NCBI RefSeq assembly: GCF_002483225.1
Contig: NZ_DLHL01000039.1
Coordinates: 1 to 60,429 of the forward strand
DNA from: Gemmatimonas sp. UBA7669
GTDB lineage: Bacteria; Gemmatimonadota; Gemmatimonadetes; Gemmatimonadales; Gemmatimonadaceae
Direction of reading: 5' to 3'
DNA: 60,429 nt
This document shows, piece by piece, positions 31,762 to 40,668 of the stretch. Under the pieces are notes generated by a model. That model was not told the origin of the DNA. It ran no database searches and was given only the letters and a program-made list of their open reading frames with translations. Numbering within the stretch: the first letter of the stretch is position 1; every line of letters begins with the position of its first letter. The position numbers and the translations under genes were made by a program.

Positions 31762-33444
31762 TCAGCGAATGGCGGTCGCGGCCGCGCGGCCCGCGCTGCG
31801 CCCGCTGAACAGACAGCCCCCGAGAAAGGTGCCTTCGAGCGCGCGGTATCCGTGCATGCCGCCACCGCCAAAACCCGCCACCTCGCCCGCCGCGTAGAGA
31901 CCGGGCATGGGGTGATTGTGCTGGTCGAGCACGCGGCCATCGAGATCGGTGGCCAGCCCACCCAATGACTTGCGCGTGAGGACGCTGAGCCTGACGGCAA
32001 TGAGCGGACCATGACGCGGGTCGAGCAACGGGGCAGGTGTGGCAATGCGCATGACGCGCTCACTGAAGTACCGCCGCGCGGCGTGAATGAGGGCGAGCTG
32101 CGGATCCTTGCCGCCCTGATGCTGCAGCTGCGTGTCGCGCGCCTCCACTTCGCGGCGCAGATGCTCCGCGTTGAGCCGCGTGTTGCCCACCAACGTGTTC
32201 ATTCCGTCCACCAACTCCGGCAGCGAATTGCGCACCACGAAGTCCTGCCCGCGGTCCATGAAGGCTTGCACCGGCGCCTGCACGCGCTTGCCGAGTCGCT
32301 TGAGCGTAAGCGCGAGGTCCTTGCCAGTGAGGTCGGGATTCTGCTCGCTGCCCGAGAGCGCAAACTCGCGCTTGATGATGTGCCGGTTGAGCAGGAACCA
32401 GGTGTAGGGAAAGCCGTTGCGGGTGATGTGCTGCAGGGTGGCGAGACTGTCCACACCGGGCACATGCGGAAAGGGCAAACGGTGCCCGTCGGGATCGAGC
32501 CACAGACTGCTCGGACCCGGAATGATGCGGATGGCGTGATTCGGCCAGATGGGATTCCAGTTGTGCAGGCCTTCGGTGTAGTGCCACATGCGATCGGGAT
32601 TGATGAGTCGCGCGCCCTGTGCATGGACCCTCTGCTGCAGCAACCCGTCCACGTACGCCGGGACACCACAGAGCAGGTGCGCCGGTGCCTCACCAAGGCG
32701 CTGCACGGGCCAGTGCTGACGGACAAGATCATGATTGCCACCAATGCCCCCACTGGTGACGACGACCGCGGCGGCGCGAAAGTGAAAGTCGCCCACCACC
32801 TCACGCGAACTGGCGACACCACGCGCATCGTGTGAGGCGGCGAGCACCTGGCCATGCACACCGGTGATCACGCCGTTCGTGATGTCGAGTGTTTGCACGC
32901 GATGGCGGAAGCGGGCCACGATGCGCCCGGTAGCCATGTGTGCACGCACGCGGCGCTCGAACGGCGCCATGACACCGGGACCGGTGCCCCAGGTGAGATG
33001 GAATCGTGGCACGCTGTTGCCGGCCTGCACCGCGCTGCCTCCCCCACGCTCTGCCCACCCCACGACGGGAAACCAGCGCATCCCCTGCGCATGCAACCAC
33101 GCCCGCTTTTCCGTCGCGGCAAAGTGCACATAGGCCTCGGCCCATCGGCGCGGCCACGCGTCCTCCGCGCGATCGAAACCGGCCGTGTTCAACCAGTCCG
33201 CAAGCGCCAACGACTCCGAGTCGCGAATACCGAGGCGTCGCTGCTCGGGGGAGTTGACGAAAAAGAGGCCGCCCAGCGACCAGAAGGCCTGCCCGCCGAG
33301 GTTCTGCTCGCCTTCCTGATCAAGCAGGAGGACGCGAGCGCCACGGTCTGCCGCTTCTGCGGCAGCCACCAGTCCCGCGAGGCCGGCGCCAACAACCACG
33401 ATGTCGGCACCAGGCGGCGTGTCGTGCTGGGATGCGGGCGTCAT
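31762..33444 (-). CDS. FAD-binding dehydrogenase (3-ketosteroid-dehydrogenase-like, COG3573 type)
   Basis: The 560-residue flavoprotein starts with a dinucleotide fold, ADIVVVGAGLAGLVAAAEAADRGARVLLLDQEGEQNLGGQAFWSLGGLFFV. A late FAD block follows: GKSLGGLATDLDGRVLDQHNHPMPGLYAAGEVAGFGGGGMHGYRALEGTFLGGCLFSGRSAG. The layout is that of fumarate reductase/KstD relatives annotated simply as FAD-binding dehydrogenases; the substrate is unknown. The ATG at 33444 begins shortly before the FAD fold; the frame is open to 33540. It is divergent from a small gene, with 17 bp between starts. Confidence 0.9.
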   Translation of the reverse strand: MTPASQHDTPPGADIVVVGAGLAGLVAAAEAADRGARVLLLDQEGEQNLGGQAFWSLGGLFFVNSPEQRRLGIRDSESLALADWLNTAGFDRAEDAWPRRWAEAYVHFAATEKRAWLHAQGMRWFPVVGWAERGGGSAVQAGNSVPRFHLTWGTGPGVMAPFERRVRAHMATGRIVARFRHRVQTLDITNGVITGVHGQVLAASHDARGVASSREVVGDFHFRAAAVVVTSGGIGGNHDLVRQHWPVQRLGEAPAHLLCGVPAYVDGLLQQRVHAQGARLINPDRMWHYTEGLHNWNPIWPNHAIRIIPGPSSLWLDPDGHRLPFPHVPGVDSLATLQHITRNGFPYTWFLLNRHIIKREFALSGSEQNPDLTGKDLALTLKRLGKRVQAPVQAFMDRGQDFVVRNSLPELVDGMNTLVGNTRLNAEHLRREVEARDTQLQHQGGKDPQLALIHAARRYFSERVMRIATPAPLLDPRHGPLIAVRLSVLTRKSLGGLATDLDGRVLDQHNHPMPGLYAAGEVAGFGGGGMHGYRALEGTFLGGCLFSGRSAGRAAATAIR

Positions 33445-33461
33445 GGCAGTAAGTTGCACGC

Positions 33462-33800
33462 ATGTCGTCACCCGTGCTGACCCTGGCCGCGCTGCGGAGT
33501 TGCTTTGAGCAGGACACCCGGACCGGCGGAGGCGGTGCATCCCCGCCCATGGCGGAGGCGCTGGCAGCGATTGGGTGGCGGGCGGTGCAGGATCCCACGC
33601 CCGAGGAGCTGGCAGAGTTCCTGGTGGACCTGCTTGCCGACTGCGTGACCGGCCACCGCGATGTGGCGGCGCTGCGTTACGCGGTCGCGCGGGCGCTGCG
33701 GGACACGGGCCCGCTGCTGGATGGGGGGCTGCCGCCGGTCGAGGCCTATCTGCCGGCGGCAGAGGAAGTGCTGCGCCGCTATTGCAGCCGGAACAGATAA
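33462..33800 (+). CDS. Small hypothetical protein
   Basis: I do not recognise this 112-residue protein. It is helical and acidic (MAEALAAIGWRAVQDPTPEELAEFLVDLLADCVTG, YAVARALRDTGPLLDGGLPPVEAYLPAAEEVLRRY), with codon use like neighbouring core genes, which is why I accept it. No signal peptide or membrane segment is present. Its start is 17 bp from the divergent FAD dehydrogenase start. Its 3' end overlaps the end of the DUF5916 gene by 22 bp. Confidence 0.58.
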   Translation: MSSPVLTLAALRSCFEQDTRTGGGGASPPMAEALAAIGWRAVQDPTPEELAEFLVDLLADCVTGHRDVAALRYAVARALRDTGPLLDGGLPPVEAYLPAAEEVLRRYCSRNR

Positions 33801-36166
33801 CTCAGTTTCGCGAAGAACACGTCGCTGCTGCGCCGCAGGCCTCGTGAGCCGCCGGGCGTATCCGCGCGCAGGGCGTCGCCGTAACCCAGGTACACCACCG
33901 TGCCGGGGGTAGGCAGATAGGAGAAGAGCACGTCGAGTCGGGCACGCGTGCGTTCGAAAGCCGCGGCGCGCACCAGCGACCCGTCGGCCTGCTCGAGATA
34001 GATGGGCCGTTCGGTGCGCGAGTCATCACGCAGCGAGTCCTGCGTGACGCGCGAATGCTCGCCGATGACGCGCACAAAGATCTGCCGCGTCAGCTGATAC
34101 TCGGCGCGTACGCGTGGCGTGTTGCGCAGCAGCACGGTGCTGCCATCCTTGCGATTGAAGCGCTCGTAGGCCCAGGTGCCCGAGACGCGCAGCTGCTCGG
34201 TTGGGCGCAGGGCCAGCGTTTGATTGAGGATGAGAATGTCGGCCGAGCTCCATTCCTGGAAGTTCTCGTCCTGTCCCCAGACGGCCACGCTGCTGAGACT
34301 GAAGCGGCGGAATTCGGGGGTGCCGACACTCACCACCCAATCGAAGTTGGGCAGACGCGGCGTGCCGCGGTACGCCACGGTGTCCACACCACCGGCGGCA
34401 TTGGGCTCGAGCAGTCGATAGTTGGCGTACAGCCCCTGGTCGTATCCGAACTCTTCACGCAGGAATTGCATGCCCACCTGCCAGCCACCACGCAGTCGGG
34501 TATTGGTGCGCAGATGCAGCTGCGCGTCCTGCGCCGGACGCCGGTTCACGAAGTCGTTGTAGCGGTAGCGTCCGAACGTGAACACTTCGGGGCTGAACAC
34601 CTCGACCAGAGCGCCCGGCTTGCCGAAGAAATTCCAGCGATGCGTGGCCGACAGGTTGGCAATACCGGGGCGGGCAATGAAGCCACTCTGCGCATCGAAG
34701 TCGTCGGAGATGCCGTTGAGCACGTAGCGCGCATAAAACGCCCGCCCGTTGCGCACCGCGGAAAAGTCCCAGAGTGGCGCGGCGTCCGACGTGGTGCCGG
34801 TGCCGGTGAAGCTGCGCGCCACCTGACCCTGCACACTGTACACGCCGCGAACGAGTCGCCCGTCGAGGCCGAGCACCCGATTGTAGGTGTTGCCGTCCTG
34901 CTTGTCGGTGTACACCATGCCCAGTCGGCTCTGTTTGCCGAGGTCGCGCTGCAGGCGCACGATGTTGTAGAGCGGCGAGGTGCGTCCATCGAACGATGCG
35001 TCGCGACTGTCGACCGCCGACAGCACGCCAATGTCAAAGCCCTGATGTTTGCCCGTGAGTTTGCTGGCAAAGGCGGGCTGCGAAATGCGGCGCGTGTAGA
35101 TCAGGCGATTGGGCGTGGTGAACTGCTCCTGACTCTCGAGGAAGAACGGACGTCGCTCGGGGAAGAAGACGGCCACACGCGGGTCGACGGAGAACTGCGT
35201 CGCGTCGGCTTCGACCTGCGAAAAATCGGGATTGGCGGTGCCGGAGAGCGTCAGGTTGCTGGTGATGCCCCAGCGCGCACTGCCGCCGATATCGGGGCGA
35301 CTGGCGTCGTACTGCCAGGTATTGGATGCGCCCGTGCTGCCTGTCCGGGGGCTGCCCACCGCACTCGAGGTGATCGTGGGGATGAGGTCCACCGTGAGGC
35401 CGCGCTGCAACTCGCGCAGGCCGCTGAGCTGGCCGCTCTGGGCGAGAAAGCTCGCGCTGGCGCGGCGGGTTGGCGTCCACGTCTGCTCGTGTCCGGTGGC
35501 CTGCACGGTGCGCACGACGTTGAGCTGCCAGGTCTGCACGTCGCCGGTGCGATAGCGCAGGCTCTTGAAGGGAATGGCGATTTCGACTTCGTAGCCGGTC
35601 TCCGTGAGCCGGCCGCGCGACTGCCAGACGTAGTCGGGCGCGAGGTCCACGGCTTCGCGCGCGCGGGTGGTCGAGCTGGCAAACCCGCCACCCGTGGCCG
35701 CGCCGGTTTCGGTGAGGACGCCGTCGCTCTGAATGCCAAACGGATTGACGGAAAACACCATGGCCTGTCGGCTGTCGTTGTACGTGCCGAGGAAGAACTG
35801 GATGTTGTCGTCCTGGGTGATGCGATCGCGGTCGGCCAGCGTGGCGCGCACGGTGCCCGGTGCGGCGTGGGCCCGCACGCCGATGTGCAGCGCGGTGGCG
35901 CTGTACCAGACGAGGATTTCGGTGCTGTCCTGCGCGGCGACCCCGTCATTGGGAAAAAACTGCGAGAAGCCCGTGAGCAGGGCGGCGTTCTGCCACACCG
36001 CTTCGGTGAGCTGTCCGTCCACCGTGAGGTCCGACTGGGCGCGCGGCGGCTCGACTCGGACCTGGCCGCGTCTGCCGTCATAAACGGGGCCGCGCGGGGC
36101 AGGGTCGGGCCTCGGGGCAGTGGTGCTGACGGCCAGAAGGGCCGCCAGGAGCAGGGGAGTGGCCAC
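33779..36166 (-). CDS. DUF5916 outer-membrane protein with N-terminal CBM9-like domain
   Basis: The 795-residue secreted protein begins with a short hydrophobic leader. A CBM9-like domain follows (DLTVDGQLTEAVWQNAALLTGFSQFFPNDG, EILVWYSATALHIGVRAHA, DRDRITQDDNIQFFLGTYND). A long DUF5916 region comes next, whose alternating strands suggest a beta barrel (SGTANPDFSQVEADATQFSVDPRVAVFFPERRPFFLESQEQF is the most conserved part). It ends in YLFRLQ, typical of outer-membrane barrels. The role is unknown; carbohydrate binding is possible. The start is a GTG whose leader lacks basic residues, so a different start cannot be excluded. Confidence 0.85.
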   Translation of the reverse strand: MATPLLLAALLAVSTTAPRPDPAPRGPVYDGRRGQVRVEPPRAQSDLTVDGQLTEAVWQNAALLTGFSQFFPNDGVAAQDSTEILVWYSATALHIGVRAHAAPGTVRATLADRDRITQDDNIQFFLGTYNDSRQAMVFSVNPFGIQSDGVLTETGAATGGGFASSTTRAREAVDLAPDYVWQSRGRLTETGYEVEIAIPFKSLRYRTGDVQTWQLNVVRTVQATGHEQTWTPTRRASASFLAQSGQLSGLRELQRGLTVDLIPTITSSAVGSPRTGSTGASNTWQYDASRPDIGGSARWGITSNLTLSGTANPDFSQVEADATQFSVDPRVAVFFPERRPFFLESQEQFTTPNRLIYTRRISQPAFASKLTGKHQGFDIGVLSAVDSRDASFDGRTSPLYNIVRLQRDLGKQSRLGMVYTDKQDGNTYNRVLGLDGRLVRGVYSVQGQVARSFTGTGTTSDAAPLWDFSAVRNGRAFYARYVLNGISDDFDAQSGFIARPGIANLSATHRWNFFGKPGALVEVFSPEVFTFGRYRYNDFVNRRPAQDAQLHLRTNTRLRGGWQVGMQFLREEFGYDQGLYANYRLLEPNAAGGVDTVAYRGTPRLPNFDWVVSVGTPEFRRFSLSSVAVWGQDENFQEWSSADILILNQTLALRPTEQLRVSGTWAYERFNRKDGSTVLLRNTPRVRAEYQLTRQIFVRVIGEHSRVTQDSLRDDSRTERPIYLEQADGSLVRAAAFERTRARLDVLFSYLPTPGTVVYLGYGDALRADTPGGSRGLRRSSDVFFAKLSYLFRLQ

Positions 36167-36389
36167 GGGGTGGGGGAGGGTGGGGGTGAGCGCTACGCCG
36201 ATGTACGCGACGGCGCTGCGCCCCGCTGAGTTTCACCGGCAGTCGCGCCGGAGTCACGGGTGGGTCTCAGCTTCAGGGTTTGCTTGCAGTCACGTAGCGC
36301 AAAGTGCTGCATGTCATCACGTTACCTGCATGGCCCGCCATGCGTCACGGACATGCGGGTCCTTTCTCACGCCCACCGGCCGCGTACAC

Positions 36390-37139
36390 ATGGCCTATCT
36401 ACGTTGTACCGCTTGCGGATCGAAAGCGCTCATCGCGGCATCACAATGCCCGCGGTGTGCGCAGCCGTTCAACGTGCATGATGCACGCGGTGAACGCGTC
36501 AAACTGGTGAAGTGTCGTGGCTGCGGAATCATGCACCGCCACGACAGTCTCTGTCACTGGTGTGGTGAGCGTGGACGTGGTCTGCAAATTCCGAAGCAGG
36601 TGTGGCGCAGCGCGGCGGCGCTCTTGCTGGCCGCAGGAACTGGAACGGCGGTGTGGACCTTCGGGCCCGCCGTGCGGGATTTTGGCGGCGCGATTGTGCG
36701 GGATGTGCAGCGCGACGTGCAGCAGGATCGTGCGGCCAATGCGCTCGAGCGTGCGCGGCTGGTGGCTGAGACCATGCCCACAACGAACACCGCTTCGGCG
36801 GCGCCGTCAGGCGTGGAAGGCACCCAGTTGGCGTCAGCCGAGCTCGCGTCGACTGCGGTGGTGATGGACTCTGCGGTCACGGCGGTTGCCGACGGCGCCC
36901 TTGATCTCGTCGTACGCAGTGACAGTGTGCAATGGACGCCGGTCGTGGCCCGGACCTGGGTGAATGTGCGCTCGGATGCGAGTCGTGGTGGCGAAGTGGT
37001 TGGGGTCATCAAGCCGGCCTCGCGCGCCATGATGGGCACCGATCGCGCGGGCTGGCGACAGATCCGTTCCACGGAAGTCAGCGGTTGGGTGGACCCGCGG
37101 CACTTCGAAACGGACAGTCTGCGTACGCGTGGCGACTGA
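36390..37139 (+). CDS. Zinc-ribbon membrane protein with extracytoplasmic SH3 domain
   Basis: The 249-residue protein has an N-terminal double zinc ribbon (LRCTACGSKALIAASQCPRCAQPF and VKCRGCGIMHRHDSLCHWCGERG), then a membrane helix (SAAALLLAAGTGTAVWTFGPAV), a linker and a C-terminal SH3-like domain (VVARTWVNVRSDASRGGEVVGVIKPASRAMMGTDRAGWRQIRSTEVSGWVDPRHF). Such domains often bind cell-wall peptides. The ATG at 36390 fits the zinc ribbon; the frame is open to 36120. Its last 11 bp overlap the GspG-like gene, so the two are probably co-translated. Confidence 0.8.
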   Translation: MAYLRCTACGSKALIAASQCPRCAQPFNVHDARGERVKLVKCRGCGIMHRHDSLCHWCGERGRGLQIPKQVWRSAAALLLAAGTGTAVWTFGPAVRDFGGAIVRDVQRDVQQDRAANALERARLVAETMPTTNTASAAPSGVEGTQLASAELASTAVVMDSAVTAVADGALDLVVRSDSVQWTPVVARTWVNVRSDASRGGEVVGVIKPASRAMMGTDRAGWRQIRSTEVSGWVDPRHFETDSLRTRGD

Positions 37140-37602
37140 GCAGGTCGCCGCTGAGCAGCGGGCCGTTCGGCTGACCGATCGTGCGCGGCCATGGGGCTTC
37201 ACGCTCCTCGAGGTGCTCGTCGTCATTGTGGTGATTGCGGTGCTGGCCGCGCTGGTGGCGCCCAATCTGTTTCGCAATGTGGACGACGCGCGGGTGGCCG
37301 CCGCCAAGGCCCAGATCGAGAGCCTGATCACCGCGCTCGACACGTACCGGTTGGACAATGGACGCTATCCCTCGACGGCGCAGGGTCTGGCGGCGTTGCG
37401 CGAGCGGCCGACCATTGATCCCCCGGCGAACTGGCGCGAGCCGTATCTGCGAAAGGCCGTGCCTGATGACCCGTGGGGTCGCCCGTATGTGTACGTGTCG
37501 CCGGGGCGCGAGAATCCGACCGCATTTGACCTCGTGTCGTACGGTGCGGATGGGCGACCGGGTGGCACTGGGCCCGACGCGGACATCCTGAGCTGGAAGT
37601 AG
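37129..37602 (+). CDS. gspG: GspG-like type II secretion major pseudopilin
   Basis: The 157-residue protein has a prepilin leader ending in Gly23 before FTLLEVLVVIVVIAVLAALVAPNL (Glu at +5). The GspG body follows: DDARVAAAKAQIESLITALDTYRLDNGRYPSTAQGLAAL, PYLRKAVPDDPWGRPYVYVSPG and the calcium-site-like FDLVSYGADGRPGGTGPDADI. Pseudopilin G builds the piston of type II secretion. No other gsp gene is in the window, so it may serve a distant cluster. The start is a GTG overlapping the zinc-ribbon gene. Confidence 0.9.
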   Translation: MATEQVAAEQRAVRLTDRARPWGFTLLEVLVVIVVIAVLAALVAPNLFRNVDDARVAAAKAQIESLITALDTYRLDNGRYPSTAQGLAALRERPTIDPPANWREPYLRKAVPDDPWGRPYVYVSPGRENPTAFDLVSYGADGRPGGTGPDADILSWK

Positions 37603-37625
37603 CCGCGCCAAGGGTGTCGGTGTTT

Positions 37626-37646
37626 CCCTGACAACAAATGTCAGGG
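37626..37646 (+). promoter_or_regulatory. Perfect dyad upstream of the Rrf2 gene
   Basis: CCCTGACA (37626-37633) and TGTCAGGG (37639-37646) form an 8-bp inverted repeat with a 5-bp spacer, 23 bp after gspG and about 100 bp before the Rrf2 gene. No T run follows, so it is a poor terminator. It could be an operator for the adjacent regulator or an mRNA hairpin. Confidence 0.45.
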
Positions 37647-37748
37647 CGGCGTCGGAAAAGTGGCGTGCTTCCCCGACTTTCCGGGGGCCCGGGTTCGACG
37701 AATCTCAGCAGATGATGCGGGAAACGGCGAACACACCTTGAGGTCACC

Positions 37749-38219
37749 ATGCTATCCGCCACTGCTGAACATGCCGTACGAGCCGTGCTGCTTCTGGCAC
37801 GCTACGACGGACACAAGGCCTTGTCGGCCGACACGATCGCCGCGGAGCTGGGCGCGCCGCGCAACTACCTGGCCAAGACGCTGAACGCGCTGGCCAAGGC
37901 GGGTGTGGTGCACAGCGCGCGTGGCGCGGCCGGTGGTTTCACGCTGGCCATACCGCCCGATCAGTTGACATTGGCGCGCATCATCGGGCCCTTCGATGAT
38001 CACTCGCGCGCGCCGGCCTGTCTGCTGCGCGACACGGCCTGCGACTCGAACAATCCCTGCGCGGTCCACGATCGCTGGAAGGCCATTGTGGGGCACGCGG
38101 CGATGCGCTTCGAGCAGACGACCATTGCGCAGTTGCTCGAGGACACTGGCGAGGCGGCGCGTTTTGTGCCAAGCGCGCTGTCTTCGCGCGAGACGCCGTT
38201 TCGTGCCATTCACACCTGA
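37749..38219 (+). CDS. Rrf2-family transcriptional regulator with Fe-S-type cysteines
   Basis: The 156-residue winged-helix protein has LSATAEHAVRAVLLLARYDGHKALSADTIAAELGAPRNYLAKTLNALAKAGVVHSARGAAGGFTLA. Its cysteine loop ACLLRDTACDSNNPCAVHDRW has three Cys in the spacing that carries an iron-sulfur cluster in IscR and NsrR. It probably senses redox state, nitric oxide or iron-sulfur status. Target genes are not evident here. A dyad lies in the upstream region. Confidence 0.88.
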   Translation: MLSATAEHAVRAVLLLARYDGHKALSADTIAAELGAPRNYLAKTLNALAKAGVVHSARGAAGGFTLAIPPDQLTLARIIGPFDDHSRAPACLLRDTACDSNNPCAVHDRWKAIVGHAAMRFEQTTIAQLLEDTGEAARFVPSALSSRETPFRAIHT

Positions 38220-38264
38220 GACAGGGGCGGCACCCACCGCGCCGATTGAACCCGGACGGGCCTG

Positions 38265-38304
38265 AGGCTAGCGTGAGGCATGTCTGGCATGCCTCACGCT
38301 GGCT
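38265..38304 (+). promoter_or_regulatory. Perfect 13-bp hairpin over the gluQ start region
   Basis: AGCGTGAGGCATG (38270-38282) and CATGCCTCACGCT (38288-38300) are exact reverse complements with a TCTGG loop, and the stem can be extended by G-U and G-C pairs. The ATG at 38280 lies inside the stem. In RNA it would hide that start codon; in DNA it is an operator-like palindrome. If gluQ starts at 38313 instead, the hairpin lies in its leader. Confidence 0.7.
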
Positions 38305-39287
38305 CGCCGTTGATGGCGGCGCTGCATTCGCGACTTCATTCGGATCGGCCGTCGCGCGTGTGGCGGACACGTTTTGCGCCGGCGCCCACGGGCTACCTGC
38401 ACCTGGGTCACCTGGTGAATGCCGTCTGCGTATGGGGCCTGGCGCGGGCGCATGGCGGCGACGTGTTGCTGCGCATTGAAGATCACGATCGCACGCGCTG
38501 TCGTCCCGAGTTCGAAGCGGCGCTGCTGGACGATCTCGAGTGGCTGGGCTTTGCTCCGGATGTGTACCCGGTGTCGTCTTTTCGTCCGGACGTGGCGGGT
38601 GCGGAGACGGCGCACCCGGCGCGGCAGTCCGACCAGGAGCCGCGCTATGCGGCGGCACTTGAGTCACTGTCAGCGCGCGGCCTCGTGTATGCCTGTGCGT
38701 GCACACGCCGAGACATCGCACAACTGGTGCCCCGTGCACCGGGCGAAGAGGCGCGCTACCCGGGTACCTGCCGGGAGGCCGCGGTGGATCCGCTCGCGCA
38801 TTTTGCGCGTCGCGTGCGACTGCCGGATGTAGCGGTGACCTTCGAGGACCTTCGCCTTGGCGTGGTGACGCAGCACCCCGCGCAGCAGTGCGGCGACCTG
38901 CTGGTGCGTGACCGGCACGCGCAGTGGACGTATCAGTTTGCCGTGGTCGTGGACGACATGGCGCATGACATCGACGTGGTCATTCGTGGCGAGGACCTGC
39001 TGGGCAGCACGGGGCGCCAGTGGGCGCTGGCCGCACTGCTTGGGCGGGACACGCCGCCGCTGACGCTACATCATGCACTGATTACCCACGCGGACGGCAG
39101 CAAGTTGAGCAAGGCCAACCGGGACACGTCCTTGCGTGAATTGCGCGCCGCGGGGTGGAGCGCTGAACGACTGATTGGTGAGGCGGCCTACCGCGCCGGG
39201 ATGCTCGACACCGCGCGCGCACTGCCGGCGCACGCGGTGGCGGACTTGTTTGCGGCAAGCGGTGACCACGACATCAGCGCTGCGTGA
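38280..39287 (+). CDS. gluQ: Glutamyl-Q tRNA(Asp) synthetase
   Basis: The 335-residue protein is a shortened glutamyl-tRNA synthetase that attaches glutamate to queuosine in tRNA-Asp. It has RTRFAPAPTGYLHLGHLVNAV (HIGH-type motif HLGH), LLRIEDHDRTR, a zinc site (YACACTRRDI and YPGTCREA), RGEDLLGSTGRQ and the KMSKS-like KLSKAN. The anticodon-binding domain of GluRS is absent, as expected. The start at 38280 lies in a hairpin; the in-frame ATG at 38313 (MAALHSRL) is an equally good start. The 3' end overlaps the convergent M20 peptidase gene by 14 bp. Confidence 0.9.
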   Translation: MSGMPHAGSPLMAALHSRLHSDRPSRVWRTRFAPAPTGYLHLGHLVNAVCVWGLARAHGGDVLLRIEDHDRTRCRPEFEAALLDDLEWLGFAPDVYPVSSFRPDVAGAETAHPARQSDQEPRYAAALESLSARGLVYACACTRRDIAQLVPRAPGEEARYPGTCREAAVDPLAHFARRVRLPDVAVTFEDLRLGVVTQHPAQQCGDLLVRDRHAQWTYQFAVVVDDMAHDIDVVIRGEDLLGSTGRQWALAALLGRDTPPLTLHHALITHADGSKLSKANRDTSLRELRAAGWSAERLIGEAAYRAGMLDTARALPAHAVADLFAASGDHDISAA

Positions 39288-40605
39288 GCAGCGAGAGCGT
39301 CACCAGCAGCACCCACTGCGGTCCCTTGTAACCATCCGTGCGGTCGTCGTAGCTCTCGTCGAGTGAGTGCGCCCCGCGGCCCACACCGCCGCCGTCGAGC
39401 GTGACGGCCGGGATGCCCAGGTTCATGGGCACATTGGCGTCGGTGCTGGAGGTGGTGAGCGGCGCGTACAGGTTCATGCTGCGCGCCGACGCCAGCGCGG
39501 CGCGCACGATGAAGGTGCTGTCGGGCGTCGTGCCGGCGGGGCGGATGCCAATGGTGTCGATGACCAGCGAGAGGGCCGCCTTGCTGTTGGGCCAGCGGGC
39601 CTTTTCCTCGGCGAGGGCGTCGCGCAGGGTCTTCTGCAAACGGGCGTCGATCTCGGCCAGTGCCGCAGCGGACTCGCTGCGCAGATCGATGTCCATGGCC
39701 GCTTCGAACGGAATGGAGTTGACCGAGGTGCCGCCGGTGACGATGCCGACGTTGAAGGTGACCTTGGGCTTGGTGCTGGCCTCGAGGTCGGCAATCTTCG
39801 CGATGGCACGGCCCATGGCGTGAATGGGGTTGGGCATGCCGAAGGCGCCGTAGCTGTGACCGCCCGGGCCCTTGTAGTGCACGCGGTAGCGATTGCTCCC
39901 CACGCCACCGTTGGTGATGCCGATGCCGGTGCCATCCACCGAGATGAAGAGATCGATGGAGTCCTTGAGCGTCTTGTTGAACAGCGCGCGCACGCCGCGC
40001 AGGTTGCCCGGGCCTTCCTCGCCCACATTGCCCACCACGAGGAGGCGGCCGTTGAAGGGAATCTTCTGGGCGATGATCTGTTTGGCCACGACCAGCACCA
40101 CCGCGAGTCCGCGGCAGTCATCACCAATGCCGGGGCCGATGAGCTTCGTACCCTCACGCTTGACACTGACATCGGTGCCCTCGGGGAACACGGTGTCGAG
40201 GTGTCCGGCCAAGAGCAGGGTGGGGCCAGGGCGGTTGCCGCGAATTTCGCCGATGACATTGCCCTCGCTGTCGGTGCGCACGTTCTGCACACCCAGCTGC
40301 CGGAGACGCTGCGCGTAGGCTGCGGCGCGCTGCGTTTCCTTGAACGGCGGCGCCGGGATTTCGCAGATGGACGCCTGCTGATCGAGGGTCCAGGCATTGT
40401 CCTTCTGAATGGCCTGCATGGCCGCCACGACAGCCGGCGAGGCCGCGAGCCTGTCCACGCCACTTTCGAGGGCCGTGGGCTTGGCCTGGGCCGCGCTGCG
40501 GGGCGTCCGCGCCGTCTGGGCCAGGAGCGGGCCGGTGGTCAGCGTGGTGGCGGCCGCGGTGAGCAGCACAAGACCGGTGGTCGCGGAAAGACGGGGCGTT
40601 CGCAT
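39274..40605 (-). CDS. Secreted M20-family metallopeptidase
   Basis: The 443-residue protein has a signal peptide ending near PLLAQT. The M20 two-zinc core follows: LLLAGHLDTVFPEG, GPGIGDDCRGLAVVLVVAKQII (bridging Asp), VVGNVGEEGPGNLRGV (Glu-Glu), a dimerisation insert, and a late His in GRGAHSLDESYDD. M20 enzymes release amino acids from dipeptides, tripeptides or acylated amino acids; a periplasmic location fits peptide scavenging. It is 63 bp behind the Rieske gene on the same strand and may be its last operon member. Confidence 0.9.
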   Translation of the reverse strand: MRTPRLSATTGLVLLTAAATTLTTGPLLAQTARTPRSAAQAKPTALESGVDRLAASPAVVAAMQAIQKDNAWTLDQQASICEIPAPPFKETQRAAAYAQRLRQLGVQNVRTDSEGNVIGEIRGNRPGPTLLLAGHLDTVFPEGTDVSVKREGTKLIGPGIGDDCRGLAVVLVVAKQIIAQKIPFNGRLLVVGNVGEEGPGNLRGVRALFNKTLKDSIDLFISVDGTGIGITNGGVGSNRYRVHYKGPGGHSYGAFGMPNPIHAMGRAIAKIADLEASTKPKVTFNVGIVTGGTSVNSIPFEAAMDIDLRSESAAALAEIDARLQKTLRDALAEEKARWPNSKAALSLVIDTIGIRPAGTTPDSTFIVRAALASARSMNLYAPLTTSSTDANVPMNLGIPAVTLDGGGVGRGAHSLDESYDDRTDGYKGPQWVLLVTLSLLTQR

Positions 40606-40668
40606 CGGCAGCAGGCAGGAAGTGGGAGACCGTCCAGGCGGGATGGCCCAAACGGGTGCCCGCAGTGG

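Noticed and set aside
34055..36229. A 724-codon open frame on the plus strand opposite the DUF5916 gene
   Set aside because: It is the antisense shadow of a gene with clear domains; high GC leaves few stops, and its translation has no recognisable motif.
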